Shown: positions 1 to 10,480 of the stretch, piece by piece | How positions within the stretch are numbered: the stretch's first letter is position 1 | Layout of the letters: each line of letters opens with the position of its first letter | Assembly (NCBI RefSeq): GCF_038449125.1 | Contig: NZ_CP151800.1 | Span: 3,692,406-3,756,405, forward strand | DNA: 64,000 nucleotides | Source of the DNA: Kosakonia sp. BYX6 | GTDB lineage: Bacteria; Pseudomonadota; Gammaproteobacteria; Enterobacterales; Enterobacteriaceae | Direction: 5' to 3' | Position numbers and translations under genes: made by a program | Notes under the pieces: model-generated | Told to the model about the DNA's origin: nothing | Databases searched by the model: none | What the model saw: only the letters and a program-made list of their open reading frames with translations

Positions 1-751
1 CCGCCAGCGTGCGCTCGACGCCGACGGATTTACGCAGCCGGTCACTACTGATTTCTCGCTCATCGATGCCCTGGCTTCGCTCCCACAACACGCGGCCAAA
101 TTTGCCAAAGCGCTTGAGCAGCATCGCCAGATCGCTGTTCTGCACATCTTCACAGGTACGCAGACCCAGCGTTTCCAGCTTCGCCGCCGAGACTTTTCCC
201 ACGCCCGGAATTTTGCTCAACGGCAAGGTGCGCAAAAACGCCGGAACGTCCGCAGGCGTAATCACATATTGCCCATCGGGCTTGTTGAGATCGGAGGCGA
301 TTTTGGCAAGGAACTTTACCGGCGCAATCCCCGCCGACGCGGTCAATTGCGTCTCTTTGAAAATAGTCTGGCGAATCTCCTGCGCCATCAGCGTTGCCGA
401 ACCGTGGCAGTGTGGGCTTTCCGTAACATCCAGATACGCTTCGTCCAGCGAAAGCGGTTCAATAAGCGAGGTGTAGCGGGAAAAGATATCGCGAATTTGG
501 TTAGAAGCTTCTTTATAAGCGTCAAAACGGCCAGGCAATAAGGTGAGGTGCGGGCAGAGTTTGAGGGCCATTGCGGTGGGCATCGCGCTGCGAACGCCGT
601 ATTTGCGCGCCGGATAGTTGGCGGTGCTGATTACGCCGCGCTTCACCCGGCTGCCGCCGATTGCAATGGGAATATCGCGCAGGGCTGGGTTGTCGCGCAT
701 TTCTACCGCCGCGAAAAAGCAGTCCATATCAACATGTATGATTTTGCGCAT
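1..751 (-). CDS. dinB: DNA polymerase IV (DinB), C-terminal part cut by window edge
   Basis: Y-family translesion polymerase of the SOS response. The reverse strand reads [11 protein letters not shown] from the ATG at 751, which is the E. coli DinB N-terminus with the first catalytic Asp. The second catalytic motif SLDEAYLDV is visible about 100 codons in. About 250 codons are present; the remaining C-terminal little-finger part lies beyond position 1. A LexA box (772-787) sits just upstream, so SOS control is expected. The neighbours yafK and yafJ match the E. coli 5-minute region, but the dinJ-yafQ and yafNOP genes known there are absent. Confidence 0.95.
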   Translation of the reverse strand, partial: MRKIIHVDMDCFFAAVEMRDNPALRDIPIAIGGSRVKRGVISTANYPARKYGVRSAMPTAMALKLCPHLTLLPGRFDAYKEASNQIRDIFSRYTSLIEPLSLDEAYLDVTESPHCHGSATLMAQEIRQTIFKETQLTASAGIAPVKFLAKIASDLNKPDGQYVITPADVPAFLRTLPLSKIPGVGKVSAAKLETLGLRTCEDVQNSDLAMLLKRFGKFGRVLWERSQGIDEREISSDRLRKSVGVERTLA

Positions 752-771
752 GCGTACACCCTCACAGAACA

Positions 772-787
772 CTGGATAAGTATACAG
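772..787 (-). promoter_or_regulatory. LexA operator of dinB
   Basis: The plus strand reads CTGGATAAGTATACAG, which fits the LexA consensus CTG-N10-CAG with an AT-rich core. It lies 21 bp upstream of the dinB start codon. LexA control of dinB is established in E. coli; binding here is inferred. Confidence 0.85.
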
Positions 788-1104
788 CACGTTTCAGTGA
801 AATGAGAAGCCAGCGCGTAAATCCGGCGAAAAGAACCTAATAAGTGGGGTAATTCCGGCTATTTACTTTCATAATGTCCTCCAGCTATCCGGCTAAGCAT
901 TTGAAAGCCAATGTACAAAAATTGTTCGCGTTACGTTGATGGCGCAGCCGATAACGCGCCAGCGCGAAGGATGGAAGGTACCAGGGGCTTGCGAAAAAAT
1001 GCCGTAATGCTAATGTGGGCGCTCCAAAACAGAATTGTCTGATTTTTGGGCTTCTTTTGCCGTTCTGGCAATGTGGTATTAGCTTTATCAAGGAAACAAG
1101 TAGT
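788..1104. other. Intergenic region between dinB and yafK
   Basis: Divergent intergenic stretch of about 320 bp. It must hold the dinB and yafK promoters. No supported gene is seen: the reading frames that cross it lack ribosome-binding sites and known relatives. In E. coli several toxin-antitoxin and other small genes lie between yafK and dinB; none remains here. Confidence 0.6.
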
Positions 1105-1842
1105 ATGCGCAAAATCGCATTATTTATTGCGATGCTTTTGATTCCGTGCGTCTCTTTTGCTGGCCTGGTCGGCAGCAACAGTTCAATTACGCCGGTCAGC
1201 AAAGAATTCAAACAGCAGTTGATGGGGTCGCCGGTTTATATCCAAATCTTCAAGGAAGAGCGCACCCTTGATCTTTTCGTCAAGATGGGCGAGCAGTACC
1301 AGTTGCTCGACAGCTACAAAATTTGTAATTACTCCGGCGGTTTGGGTCCCAAACAGCGCCAGGGTGATTTTAAAAGCCCGGAAGGGTTTTATTCCGTGCA
1401 GCGCAACCAGCTCAAGCCGGACAGCCGTTTTTATAAGGCCATCAACATTGGTTTTCCCAATACCTATGACCGCGCCCACGGCTATGAAGGCAAGTACTTG
1501 ATGATCCACGGTGCCTGCGTTTCCATTGGCTGTTACGCCATGACGGATAGCGGTATCGATGAGATTTTCCAGTTTGTGACCGCCGCGCTGGTCTTTGGGC
1601 AGCCGAACGTGCAGGTAAGTATTTATCCGTTCCGCATGACCGACGCTAATATGCAGCGTCATAAATACTCGACCTACGCGGATTTCTGGCGTCAGTTAAA
1701 ACCGGGCTATGACTACTTCGCCACTACCCACCAGCCGCCGGTTGTCTCGGTTGTGGATGGTCGTTATGTGGTTAGCAAACCGCTGAACACCTCTGTTCAG
1801 CCGCAGCTGGCGTCAAACTACACGCTCCCCGAGGCAAAATAA
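1105..1842 (+). CDS. yafK: L,D-transpeptidase-family protein YafK (DpaA-type)
   Basis: Periplasmic YkuD-domain protein of 245 residues. E. coli YafK (DpaA) is reported to cleave Braun lipoprotein from peptidoglycan. The N-terminus [19 protein letters not shown] is a signal peptide. The catalytic YkuD motif is visible as [13 protein letters not shown] around residues 130-150, with the nucleophile Cys in SIGCY. The start at 1105 is chosen over a frame extension to 1015 because it gives the signal peptide at the N-terminus and matches E. coli. The 3' end overlaps the convergent yafJ by 30 bp. Confidence 0.93.
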   Translation: MRKIALFIAMLLIPCVSFAGLVGSNSSITPVSKEFKQQLMGSPVYIQIFKEERTLDLFVKMGEQYQLLDSYKICNYSGGLGPKQRQGDFKSPEGFYSVQRNQLKPDSRFYKAINIGFPNTYDRAHGYEGKYLMIHGACVSIGCYAMTDSGIDEIFQFVTAALVFGQPNVQVSIYPFRMTDANMQRHKYSTYADFWRQLKPGYDYFATTHQPPVVSVVDGRYVVSKPLNTSVQPQLASNYTLPEAK

Positions 1843-2580
1843 CGCCCACTCGCCTGGCATAATCTTGTGCCAGGTTTCGTTGCCGGTTAACGGCTGCGTC
1901 GCAATCATGGTCACCACATCATTCGGTGTGGTTTCCCGCTGAAAATCGATCTCCACGTCCTGATCCAGCAGCGTTGCCACACCAAACGGCGCGCGTCGCG
2001 TGATCCAAAATAGATTCGTGGAACAGAACGCCATCACATAGCGCCCGTCCGATAGCAGCATATTGAAAACGCCTTTCTCACGCAGTTGTACCGCCAGCGC
2101 AGCAATATATTTAAACACCGCCGCCATATTGCCCGGCGTACGCGGGTAGCGTTGGGTCAGCTTATACAGCAGCCAGCAAAAAGCTTTCTCGCTATCGGTT
2201 TCACCCACCGGGCGAAAATTCCCGGTCTCCAGCGATTTGTACCCCTTAAGCTGCCCGTTGTGGGCATACGTCCAGTGGCGCCCCCACAGCTCGCGAGTGA
2301 AAGGATGGGTATTTTCCAGCGCCACTTCGCCACGGTTTGCCTGGCGAATATGGGCAATCACCGAATGGGATTTGATCGGGTAATCTTGCACCAGTTTGGC
2401 GATGGGCGAGTTAAAGCTGGGTTGCGGATCTTTGAACGTGCGACAGCCTTTGCCTTCGTAGAAGGTAATTCCCCAGCCATCTTTATGCGGCCCGGTTCCC
2501 CCGCCACGCTGGACAAGACCGGTAAAACTAAAGCAAATATCGGTCGGCACGTTAGCGCTCATACCGAGCAGTTCGCACAT
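1813..2580 (-). CDS. yafJ: Class II glutamine amidotransferase YafJ
   Basis: 255-residue class II (Ntn-type) glutamine amidotransferase domain protein of unknown substrate. It begins MCELLGMS, so Met removal exposes the N-terminal Cys nucleophile; this decides the start at 2580 rather than an upstream codon at 2706. [16 protein letters not shown] and the FxxAHNGQL-like [10 protein letters not shown] are family glutamine-binding signatures. It is co-directional with gmhA, as in E. coli, and its 3' end overlaps yafK. Confidence 0.92.
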   Translation of the reverse strand: MCELLGMSANVPTDICFSFTGLVQRGGGTGPHKDGWGITFYEGKGCRTFKDPQPSFNSPIAKLVQDYPIKSHSVIAHIRQANRGEVALENTHPFTRELWGRHWTYAHNGQLKGYKSLETGNFRPVGETDSEKAFCWLLYKLTQRYPRTPGNMAAVFKYIAALAVQLREKGVFNMLLSDGRYVMAFCSTNLFWITRRAPFGVATLLDQDVEIDFQRETTPNDVVTMIATQPLTGNETWHKIMPGEWALFCLGERVV

Positions 2581-2729
2581 ATACACCCCCACAACCGCCT
2601 CGATCTGAGAAGGCGTTATTGTTGCAGCCAGTTTGGACACGGACAGCGCACAGAAACCGGAGCGTACACGTAGTACGTGAGGATTTCGAGCACTGCCCAG
2701 ATTCAAAATGGCAAATAAAATAGCCTTCT

Positions 2730-3311
2730 TTAAGCCTTAGCCATCTCTTTTTCGATCAGCTGAATCAGTATATGAATCACTTTGATATGGATTTCCTGAA
2801 TACGATCAGCATAACCAAAATGCGGCACACGAATTTCAACATCCGCCGTACCAGCCATTTTGCCGCCGTCTTTACCGGTCAGGGTGATCACTTTCATCCC
2901 CTTCTCACACGCCGCTTCAACGGCTTTGATAACGTTCGCGGAGTTACCGGAAGTGGAGATCCCCAACAGCACGTCGCCTTCGCGGCCAACGGCTTCCACA
3001 TAACGGGAAAAGATAAAGTCGTAACCGAAGTCATTACTGACGCAAGAGATGTGGCTGACATCGGAAATGGCAATTGCCGGGTAGCCTGGGCGGTTTTCAC
3101 GGTAGCGCCCGGTTAACTCTTCAGCAAAATGCATGGCATCACAATGCGAGCCGCCGTTACCACAGGATAAAACTTTGCCGCCGGCTTTAAAGCTGTCGGC
3201 CAGCAACACCGCCGCGCGCTGAATAGCGTGAATATTGGCTTCATCTTTCAAGAAATTCGCCAGCGTTTCCGCCGCTTCGTTCAGTTCGTTACGAATCAGA
3301 TCCTGGTACAT
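2730..3311 (-). CDS. gmhA: Sedoheptulose-7-phosphate isomerase GmhA
   Basis: Cytoplasmic SIS-domain isomerase that converts sedoheptulose 7-phosphate to D-glycero-D-manno-heptose 7-phosphate, the first step of ADP-heptose synthesis for the LPS inner core. It has 193 residues beginning [20 protein letters not shown], almost identical to E. coli GmhA. The phosphate-binding [18 protein letters not shown] and [14 protein letters not shown] segments are present. The start at 3311 is chosen by homology; the frame is open to 3437 but the extension is unrelated to the family. yafJ follows on the same strand. Confidence 0.96.
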   Translation of the reverse strand: MYQDLIRNELNEAAETLANFLKDEANIHAIQRAAVLLADSFKAGGKVLSCGNGGSHCDAMHFAEELTGRYRENRPGYPAIAISDVSHISCVSNDFGYDFIFSRYVEAVGREGDVLLGISTSGNSANVIKAVEAACEKGMKVITLTGKDGGKMAGTADVEIRVPHFGYADRIQEIHIKVIHILIQLIEKEMAKA

Positions 3312-3511
3312 GAGGATATCCTTCAGCATGAATGTAAATAACACTGCGCAGTGTACCGGATAGCATTCCAGGCGAGAAGCTAAAGCCCATCCCCCTTCCG
3401 GCGTTTTCGATTTTCCTGCGCAAAATGTCCCCAACAATGTGAACCAGGTTGTAATTATTTTGTAAACACATTGCTAAAAGAAATCACATCCACTACAACT
3501 CATAACATCAC

Positions 3512-3528
3512 AAGTGGTCAGACCTCCT
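3512..3528 (+). promoter_or_regulatory. FadR operator upstream of fadE
   Basis: AAGTGGTCAGACCTCCT closely matches the FadR operator known at E. coli fadE. It lies 22-38 bp upstream of the fadE start. FadR repression relieved by long-chain acyl-CoA is established for fadE; binding here is inferred. Confidence 0.75.
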
Positions 3529-3549
3529 ACAAGAAGGGAGCATTTCTTT

Positions 3550-5997
3550 ATGATGATTTTGAGTCTTGTCGCAACGGTCGTTCTGCTCGGTGTGCTGTTT
3601 TATCACCGGGTCAACTTGCTGCTCAGCAGCGTGATTTTGCTGGCGTGGACTGCCGCGCTTGGCCTCTCCGGTTTGTGGTCCATCTGGGTGCTGCTGCCGC
3701 TGGCGATTATTCTGGTTCCGTTCAACTTCCCGCCGATGCGCAAAGCGCTAATCTCCGCTCCCGTGTTCCGGGGTTTTCGTAAAGTGATGCCGCCGATGTC
3801 GCGCACCGAAAAAGAAGCCATTGACGCCGGCACGACCTGGTGGGAAGGCGATCTGTTTCGCGGCAACCCGGACTGGAAAAAGCTGCACAACTACCCGCAG
3901 CCGCGCCTGACCGCCGAAGAACAAGCCTTTATTGACGGCCCGGTGGAAGAAGCCTGCCGCATGGCTAACGACTTCCAGATAACTCACGAAATGGCAGATC
4001 TGCCGCCGGAACTGTGGGCGTTCTTAAAAGAGCACCGCTTCTTCGCAATGATCATCAAAAAAGAGTACGGCGGGCTGGAGTTCTCGGCGTATGCGCAGTC
4101 CCGCGTGCTGCAAAAACTGGCTGGCGTCTCTGGAATCCTGGCAATTACCGTCGGCGTACCGAACTCGTTAGGCCCAGGCGAATTGCTGCAACACTACGGC
4201 ACCGAAGATCAGAAAGATCACTACCTGCCGCGCCTGGCGCGTGGCGTGGAAATCCCCTGTTTTGCGCTGACCAGCCCGGAAGCGGGTTCCGATGCGGGTG
4301 CCATTCCGGATACCGGCGTGGTGTGTATGGGTGACTGGCAAGGCGAGCAGGTGCTCGGCATGCGCCTCACCTGGAACAAGCGTTATATCACCCTCGCGCC
4401 GATTGCCACCGTGCTTGGCCTGGCGTTTAAACTTTCCGACCCGGATAAACTACTAGGCGGCGAAGAAGACCTGGGTATTACCTGCGCGCTGATCCCGACC
4501 TCAACGCCTGGCGTAGAAATTGGCCGTCGCCATTTCCCGCTCAACGTTCCCTTCCAGAACGGCCCAACCCGCGGCGACAACATCTTTGTGCCGATTGATT
4601 ACATCATCGGCGGCCCGAAAATGGCCGGTCAGGGCTGGCGCATGCTGGTGGAATGTCTGTCGGTCGGGCGCGGCATAACTCTGCCGTCCAACTCGACGGG
4701 CGGCGTGAAATCGGTCGCGCTGGGGATTGGCGCTTACGCCCATATTCGCCGTCAGTTCAAAGTGCCGATTGGCAAAATGGAAGGCATTGAAGAGCCGTTG
4801 GCGCGCATTGGTGGTAACGCGTATGTGATGGATGCCGCCGCCGCGCTGATTACCTACGGCATTATGCTCGGCGAAAAACCGGCGGTATTGTCGGCGATTG
4901 TGAAATACCACTGTACCCACCGTGGTCAGCAGTCAATCATCGACGCGATGGATATTGCAGGCGGTAAAGGCATCATGCTCGGCGAAAGCAACTTCCTTGC
5001 CCGCACTTACCAGGGCGCGCCGATCGCCATTACCGTGGAAGGGGCAAACATCCTGACGCGCACCATGATGATCTTCGGCCAGGGCGCGATCCGCTGCCAT
5101 CCGTATGTGCTCGAAGAGATGGCCGCCGCGCAAAATAACGATGTGGACGCCTTCGACAAACTGTTGTTCAAACATATCGGCCACGTGGGCAGTAACAAAG
5201 TGCGCAGCTTCTGGCTCGGCCTGACGCGCGGTTTGACCAGCACAACGCCGACCGGCGATGCAACCAAACGTTACTACCAGCATTTGAACCGCCTGAGCGC
5301 CAACCTTGCGCTGCTCTCCGATGTTTCCATGGCGGTACTGGGCGGCAGCCTGAAACGCCGCGAGCGCATCTCCGCCCGTTTGGGTGACGTGTTAAGCCAG
5401 CTGTTCCTGGCTTCCGCGACGCTGAAACGTTATGACGACGAAGGCCGTCAGGAAGCGGATCTGCCGCTGGTGCATTGGGGCGTGCAGGATGCGCTGTATA
5501 AAGCCGAACAGGCGATGGACGATCTGCTGGATAACTTCCCGAACCGTGTGATCGCAGGTGCATTGAGCTTTGTCATCTTCCCAACCGGTCGCCACCACCT
5601 TGCGCCATCCGACAAGCTGGATCACAAAGTCGCGAAGATCCTGCAAACGCCGAGCGCAACCCGTTCGCGCATCGGTCGTGGTCAGTATCTGACCGCCAGC
5701 CCGCACAACCCGGTCGGCTTGCTGGAAGAAGCGCTGATCGATGTGATGGCCGCCGATCCGATTCATCAACGCATCTGCAAAGCGTTGGGTAAAAACTTGC
5801 CGTTTACCCGCCTGGATGACCTGGCGCACCAGGCGCTGGCGGGCGGGTTGATTAACCAGGACGAAGCCGCGCTGCTTATCAAAGCGGAAACCAGCCGCCT
5901 GCGCAGCATCAACGTGGACGACTTTGACGCGGAGGCACTGGCGACTCAGCCGGTGGTAAAAACGCCAGAGAAGGTGCGCAAGCCGGAAGCAGCGTAA
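3550..5997 (+). CDS. fadE: Acyl-CoA dehydrogenase FadE
   Basis: FAD-dependent acyl-CoA dehydrogenase for the first step of aerobic fatty-acid beta-oxidation. It has 815 residues like E. coli FadE (814). An N-terminal hydrophobic segment, [19 protein letters not shown], and a second near residues 30-60 suggest membrane association. The acyl-CoA dehydrogenase core follows, with [20 protein letters not shown] as a clear family signature. The start at 3550 follows an AGAAGGGAG ribosome-binding site; the frame extends to 3514, but that would overlap the FadR operator. The gene stands alone and ends at a strong terminator. Confidence 0.97.
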   Translation: MMILSLVATVVLLGVLFYHRVNLLLSSVILLAWTAALGLSGLWSIWVLLPLAIILVPFNFPPMRKALISAPVFRGFRKVMPPMSRTEKEAIDAGTTWWEGDLFRGNPDWKKLHNYPQPRLTAEEQAFIDGPVEEACRMANDFQITHEMADLPPELWAFLKEHRFFAMIIKKEYGGLEFSAYAQSRVLQKLAGVSGILAITVGVPNSLGPGELLQHYGTEDQKDHYLPRLARGVEIPCFALTSPEAGSDAGAIPDTGVVCMGDWQGEQVLGMRLTWNKRYITLAPIATVLGLAFKLSDPDKLLGGEEDLGITCALIPTSTPGVEIGRRHFPLNVPFQNGPTRGDNIFVPIDYIIGGPKMAGQGWRMLVECLSVGRGITLPSNSTGGVKSVALGIGAYAHIRRQFKVPIGKMEGIEEPLARIGGNAYVMDAAAALITYGIMLGEKPAVLSAIVKYHCTHRGQQSIIDAMDIAGGKGIMLGESNFLARTYQGAPIAITVEGANILTRTMMIFGQGAIRCHPYVLEEMAAAQNNDVDAFDKLLFKHIGHVGSNKVRSFWLGLTRGLTSTTPTGDATKRYYQHLNRLSANLALLSDVSMAVLGGSLKRRERISARLGDVLSQLFLASATLKRYDDEGRQEADLPLVHWGVQDALYKAEQAMDDLLDNFPNRVIAGALSFVIFPTGRHHLAPSDKLDHKVAKILQTPSATRSRIGRGQYLTASPHNPVGLLEEALIDVMAADPIHQRICKALGKNLPFTRLDDLAHQALAGGLINQDEAALLIKAETSRLRSINVDDFDAEALATQPVVKTPEKVRKPEAA

Positions 5998-6030
5998 CGC
6001 TGTAACTGCTTGAAAAGCATATCCACTTTC

Positions 6031-6059
6031 TAAAACCCGCATGCTGCGGGTTTTTTTTC
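6031..6059 (+). terminator. Rho-independent terminator of fadE
   Basis: ACCCGCA-TGC-TGCGGGT hairpin followed by eight T residues, 34 bp after the fadE stop. Confidence 0.9.
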
Positions 6060-6108
6060 ATTTCTGCATGCTACATTGTCCTCATGTCGTCTTAGGGGGG
6101 TTCTCATT

Positions 6109-6879
6109 GTGCCTGGTCTGAAAATTACGCTATTACAACAACCGCTAGTCTGGATGGATGGGCCAGCAAATCTGCGCCATTTTGATATTCAACTGGAAGA
6201 GATAACCGGCCGCGATGTGATTGTGCTGCCGGAAATGTTCACCACCGGCTTTGCAATGGAAGCGGCAAAACAGTCGATGGCGCAAGAAGACGTGATTGCG
6301 TGGATGCAGGATAAAGCGCGCCATACCAACGCGTTAATCGCCGGGAGCGCCGCGCTGCAAACCGAACGCGGGCCGGTGAACCGCTTTTTGTTGGTCGAGC
6401 CAGAAGGCAAGGTGCATTTTTACGATAAACGCCATCTGTTTCGCATGGCCGATGAGCACCATCACTACGCAGCGGGTAATGCACGTGTCGTGTTTGAATG
6501 GCGCGGCTGGCGGATTCTGCCGCTGGTCTGCTACGACCTGCGTTTCCCGGTCTGGTCGCGCAACCGCGATGATTACGATCTGCTGTTGTATGTCGCAAAC
6601 TGGCCCGCGCCGCGTTCGCTGCACTGGCAGTCGCTGTTGGTGGCGCGCGCCATTGAAAATCAGGCGTGGGTGGCGGCCTGTAACCGCGTCGGCACCGACG
6701 GCAACGGTCACCATTATCGCGGCGACAGCCGGGTGATCAGCCCGCAGGGGGAAATTATCGCCACCGCCAAAGCGCATCTGGCGACGCGTATTGACGCGGA
6801 GATGTCGTTAAGCGCCCTGCAAGAATACCGGGCGCAGTTCCCGGCCTGGCAGGACGCGGATCCGTTTACGCTGGAGTAA
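6109..6879 (+). CDS. yafV: Omega-amidase YafV (nitrilase family)
   Basis: Carbon-nitrogen hydrolase. E. coli YafV hydrolyses omega-amides such as 2-oxoglutaramate in metabolite repair. It has 256 residues, the same as E. coli. The catalytic triad is visible: Glu in LPEMF, Lys in YDKRHLF and Cys in VCYDLRFPVWS. The start is GTG at 6109, preceded by an AGGGGGG ribosome-binding site; translation matches E. coli from V/M-PGLKITLLQQPLVW. In E. coli ivy lies between fadE and yafV; it is missing here. A BIME follows directly, and accessory DNA begins after it. Confidence 0.94.
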   Translation: MPGLKITLLQQPLVWMDGPANLRHFDIQLEEITGRDVIVLPEMFTTGFAMEAAKQSMAQEDVIAWMQDKARHTNALIAGSAALQTERGPVNRFLLVEPEGKVHFYDKRHLFRMADEHHHYAAGNARVVFEWRGWRILPLVCYDLRFPVWSRNRDDYDLLLYVANWPAPRSLHWQSLLVARAIENQAWVAACNRVGTDGNGHHYRGDSRVISPQGEIIATAKAHLATRIDAEMSLSALQEYRAQFPAWQDADPFTLE

Positions 6880-6884
6880 TGAAA

Positions 6885-7011
6885 CGCCCGGTGGCGCTGC
6901 GCTTACCGGGCCGACAAATGACAAAACCCACGCGCCGCCATCCGGCGAAATTGCCCTTACCCGGCCTACAAAACCCTGTAGGCCGGGTAAGCGTTTACGC
7001 GCCATCCGGCC
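6885..7011. repeat. REP/BIME cluster 1
   Basis: Three REP-like units with the GCCGGATGGCG / CCGGCCTAC type palindromes in alternating orientation, between yafV and the convergent GGT gene. Such BIMEs are extragenic and can bind gyrase or IHF or act on mRNA 3' ends. Confidence 0.85.
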
Positions 7012-7027
7012 AGATAAAACGCGCGGA

Positions 7028-8629
7028 TTAGCTCACTAACGCCTGCCCATCTTTGCGGCTCTCCGTCGCCGCCAGATAATGCCCTTCCGGCATCCGGTAA
7101 ACCACCTGTGCACCGCCAAAGTTATACCCGGCCTGCGGATCTTCAACGGTTATCAGGTGCCCGCGCTCGCGCAGTGCAGCAATCACATTGTGTGAAAACG
7201 TCGCTTCAACCACCACTTCGCGCCCCTGCACCACGCGCCAGCGCGGCGCATCAATCGCTGCCTGCGGGTTTTGCCCGTGCTGCATAATGCGCAGCGCCAT
7301 TTGCATGTGCCCCTGCGCCTGCATCGGCCCGCCCATCACGCCAAACGACATCAGCGGTTTGCCGTCCGCACCCATCGCGAAGCCTGGAATAATGGTGTGG
7401 AACGGGCGTTTGCTGCCCGCCAGCGCATTCGGATGTTTGGGGTCTAACACAAAGCCGCAGCCGCGGTTTTGCAGGCTGATACCGGTGTCCGGCACCACAA
7501 CGCCCGAGCCAAAGCCCATAAAGTTCGACTGAATAAACGACACCATCATGCCGCTGGCATCGGCGGTGGAGAGATACACCGTGCCGCTTTGCGTCGGTGA
7601 ACCGTAGACAAAATCAGACGCTTTATTCGGGTCGATCAGCGCCGCGCGCGACTTTAGGTAGTCATCGCTGAGCAGCCGTTCTGCGGCAAACTCCATATGA
7701 TCTTCGTCGGCGACATAGCGGTCGAGATCGGCGAGCGCCAGCTTCATCGCTTCAATGGACAGATGCAGCGACTGCACCGAATCCGGGTCGTAACGGCCAA
7801 TATCGCACTGCTCCAGAATGCCAAGCGCGATCAACGTGGCGATGCCCTGCCCGTTCGGTGGCAACTCCTGTACCGAACCGCCCGCGAATTCACGTGATAA
7901 CAACGAAACCCAATCGGCTTTGTGATTCGCCAGATCCGCTTCCGTCAGATGCGCGCCGTGCGCTTTGGCGAAGGCGGCGATTTTTTGCGCCAACTCGCCG
8001 CGATAAAATGCTTCGCCGTTGGTTTTCGCGATCAATTCCAGCGTGCGGGCCTGCGCCGGGTTACGGAAGATTTCGCCGATTTTCGGCGCGCGCCCTTCTG
8101 GCGCAAAACAGGCGCTGAACCCCGGCTGATCTTTTAGCTTGTTGTAGCCGCGCTGCCACAAATGACCAATCAACGGCGAAACGGGAAAACCGTTGCGGGC
8201 GTATTCAATCGCCGGTTGCGCGAGCGTGGTGAGCGGCAGCGTGCCGAAACGCTCGGCGAGCGCCACCCAGCCGGACACCGCGCCAGGCACGGTTACCGCA
8301 TCCCAACCGATTTCCGGCACCGCATCCAGCCCGGCGAAAATATCCGCGTGCCAGCTTGCCGGGGAACGACCGGACGCGTTCAGCCCGTGCAGTTCTTTGC
8401 CATCCCAAACAATGGCGAACGCATCGCTGCCAATCCCGCAGCCGGTCGGTTCCACCACCGTTAACGCCATCGCCGTGGCAATCGCCGCGTCTACCGCATT
8501 GCCGCCCTGCTGCAACATGCGCATCCCGGCTTGCGCCGCCAGCGGCTGCGACGTCGCTACCGCGTTGTGCCCCATCATCGGCGCACGGCGCGACGCGTAA
8601 CCCACGTTAAAATCAATCGCTTTCGTCAT
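7028..8629 (-). CDS. Gamma-glutamyltransferase-family protein, end of ABC transporter operon
   Basis: 533-residue member of the GGT / Ntn-hydrolase family, which cleaves gamma-glutamyl bonds or related amides after autoprocessing at a Thr. Family blocks: QQGGNAVDAAIATAMAL near the N-terminus, VPGAVSGWVAL, and SGTVYLSTADASGMMVSFIQ, whose Thr is the expected new N-terminus of the small subunit, then FGSGVVVPDTGISLQNRG. No signal peptide is visible, unlike periplasmic E. coli Ggt, so it probably acts in the cytoplasm on imported substrate. The start is the ATG at 8629 behind AAGGAG, not the TTG just upstream. It lies 9 bp after the last permease gene. Confidence 0.85.
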   Translation of the reverse strand: MTKAIDFNVGYASRRAPMMGHNAVATSQPLAAQAGMRMLQQGGNAVDAAIATAMALTVVEPTGCGIGSDAFAIVWDGKELHGLNASGRSPASWHADIFAGLDAVPEIGWDAVTVPGAVSGWVALAERFGTLPLTTLAQPAIEYARNGFPVSPLIGHLWQRGYNKLKDQPGFSACFAPEGRAPKIGEIFRNPAQARTLELIAKTNGEAFYRGELAQKIAAFAKAHGAHLTEADLANHKADWVSLLSREFAGGSVQELPPNGQGIATLIALGILEQCDIGRYDPDSVQSLHLSIEAMKLALADLDRYVADEDHMEFAAERLLSDDYLKSRAALIDPNKASDFVYGSPTQSGTVYLSTADASGMMVSFIQSNFMGFGSGVVVPDTGISLQNRGCGFVLDPKHPNALAGSKRPFHTIIPGFAMGADGKPLMSFGVMGGPMQAQGHMQMALRIMQHGQNPQAAIDAPRWRVVQGREVVVEATFSHNVIAALRERGHLITVEDPQAGYNFGGAQVVYRMPEGHYLAATESRKDGQALVS

Positions 8630-8638
8630 CAAAACTCC

Positions 8639-9514
8639 TTAGTCGTGGCGCGGATCGAGCGCGTCGCGCAGCCCGTCGCCGAGTAAATTAAATCCCTGCA
8701 CCGTCAAAAAGATAGCTACGCCTGGGAAAATGGACATCCAGGGCGCCTGTTCGAGAAAACCTTTGGCGGTGTTGAGCATCGCGCCCCAGGAGGGGTACGG
8801 CGGCTGTTGCCCAAGCCCGAGAAACGACAGGCTGGCTTCGGTGATGATCGCCGAGGCAATCGCCAACGTCGCCTGCACGATAATCGGCGACATCACATTC
8901 GGCAGCACATAGCGCAAGATTATCCAGCGGTCAGGCAGGCCAATCGCCCGCGCGCCGTCGATGTACTCTTCATTACGAATCGCGATCACCTGGCCGCGCG
9001 TCAGGCGGGCGAAGATCGGCATCGCCGACAGGCCAATGGCGATCATCGCGTTGGTCAGGCTGGGGCCGAGAAACGCGCCGAGGGCAATGGCCATAATCAG
9101 AAACGGGCACGCGAGCAGCGCTTCGATAAAGCGAGAAATCACGCCGTCCCAAATGCCCTGAAAATAGCCCGCCAACAGGCCGAGCGGCACGCCGATCACC
9201 ACCGCAATCACCACCGACACACAGCCCGCCAGCAGCGAGGTGCGCGCGCCCCAAATCATGCGCGAAAGAATATCGCGCCCCAGTTCGTCGGTGCCGAACC
9301 AGTAGAGTTCAGACGGCGGTTTACGTACCGCCAGGAAGTTGGCTTTCACCGGATCGAACGGCGCAATCCACGGTGCCAGCAAGGCGATGAGCACGAAAAC
9401 GCCGACGATCGCCGCGCCAATCACCGCGCTTTTGTTGGCGAGAAATTTCTTCAGCACCCGGTTTTCCGCGCGTGGCAGCGACGCCGCCACGCGTACAGTG
9501 GTCAGTTCCGCCAT
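8639..9514 (-). CDS. Peptide ABC transporter permease, DppC/OppC type
   Basis: 291-residue inner-membrane permease of the binding-protein-dependent dipeptide/oligopeptide class. An N-terminal hydrophobic segment (about residues 30-55) is followed by the OppC-type motif FGTDELGRDILSRMIWGAR, and the EAA loop reads IDGARAIGLPDRWIILRYVLPN before the final membrane segments. It overlaps the upstream permease stop by one base, which suggests translational coupling. Together with the next three genes it makes a complete ABC importer. The substrate is not shown by this gene alone. Confidence 0.9.
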   Translation of the reverse strand: MAELTTVRVAASLPRAENRVLKKFLANKSAVIGAAIVGVFVLIALLAPWIAPFDPVKANFLAVRKPPSELYWFGTDELGRDILSRMIWGARTSLLAGCVSVVIAVVIGVPLGLLAGYFQGIWDGVISRFIEALLACPFLIMAIALGAFLGPSLTNAMIAIGLSAMPIFARLTRGQVIAIRNEEYIDGARAIGLPDRWIILRYVLPNVMSPIIVQATLAIASAIITEASLSFLGLGQQPPYPSWGAMLNTAKGFLEQAPWMSIFPGVAIFLTVQGFNLLGDGLRDALDPRHD

Positions 9515-10458
9515 TATTGGCTCCGCATTTTCGGGTTAATCAACACATACAGCACGTCCGCCAGCAGGTTCAGCGCCAGGAAACCTATCGCCACCACCAG
9601 CACCACGCCCTGCACCACCGCGTAATCACGGTTGAAGACGGAATCGACAATCATCTTGCCGAAGCCTGGAATGGTAAACACCTGCTCGGTCAGCACCGCG
9701 CCGCCTAACAACTCGCCAAACAGCAGCGTCGTCAGTGTTATCACCGGCACCAGCGCGTTACGAAACGCGTGCTTCATGATCACCGCTTTTGGCAGCAAGC
9801 CCTTGGCGCGTGCGGTGCGAATATAGTCCGCTTTCAGCACCGCAATCATCGAAGCGCGGGTATGGCGCATCAATGTTGCGGCAAGCCCGGTGCCGAGCAC
9901 CAGCGCGGGCAGCAGCAGTGTGCGCAGGTTTTGCAGCGGATCTTCGCTAAACGGCACAAAGCCAGAGGCGGGCAGCCACTGCAAATTGACCGAGAAAATA
10001 AGGATCAACAAAATCCCCAGCCAGAAGTGCGGCACCGAAATCCCGGAGATGGCAACAAAGTTGGTGCCGTGATCGATCCAACTGTTTTTGTTGACCGCCG
10101 CCATGATCCCCATACTGATGCCAAACAGCAGCGCGATAATCATCGCCAGCAGCGACATCTCCAGGGTCACTGGCAGCTTGGTGGCAATCAGGTGGGTGAC
10201 CGGCTCCTGAGTGCGTAAGGAGACGCCAAGATCCCCCTGCAAAGCGCGGGTCAACCAGTTGAAATACTGCACCGGGATTGGCGCATCCAGGTTTAGCTCC
10301 GCGCGTAACTGGGCGATCACCGCCGGGTCGCGTTCCTCGCCAAGCATGGCGGTCAGCGGATCGCCGGGTAGCAGTTTTTGCAGCCCGAACACCATCATAC
10401 TGACCATCAGCAGCGTCGGAATAGCGAGCATCAGGCGTTTGCAAATCAATTCCAGCAT
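9514..10458 (-). CDS. Peptide ABC transporter permease, DppB/OppB type
   Basis: 314-residue partner permease. It starts MLELICKRLMLAIPTLLMVSM, typical of the DppB/GsiC family: a first transmembrane segment and then a periplasmic domain with LLPGDPLTAMLGEE. The EAA loop appears as YIRTARAKGLLPKAVIMKHAFRN split over residues 215-240. The start at 10458 has a clean AAGGAGAAACC ribosome-binding site. It lies 22 bp after the binding-protein gene. Confidence 0.9.
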   Translation of the reverse strand: MLELICKRLMLAIPTLLMVSMMVFGLQKLLPGDPLTAMLGEERDPAVIAQLRAELNLDAPIPVQYFNWLTRALQGDLGVSLRTQEPVTHLIATKLPVTLEMSLLAMIIALLFGISMGIMAAVNKNSWIDHGTNFVAISGISVPHFWLGILLILIFSVNLQWLPASGFVPFSEDPLQNLRTLLLPALVLGTGLAATLMRHTRASMIAVLKADYIRTARAKGLLPKAVIMKHAFRNALVPVITLTTLLFGELLGGAVLTEQVFTIPGFGKMIVDSVFNRDYAVVQGVVLVVAIGFLALNLLADVLYVLINPKMRSQ

Positions 10459-10480
10459 GGTTTCTCCTTACAACGGCCGT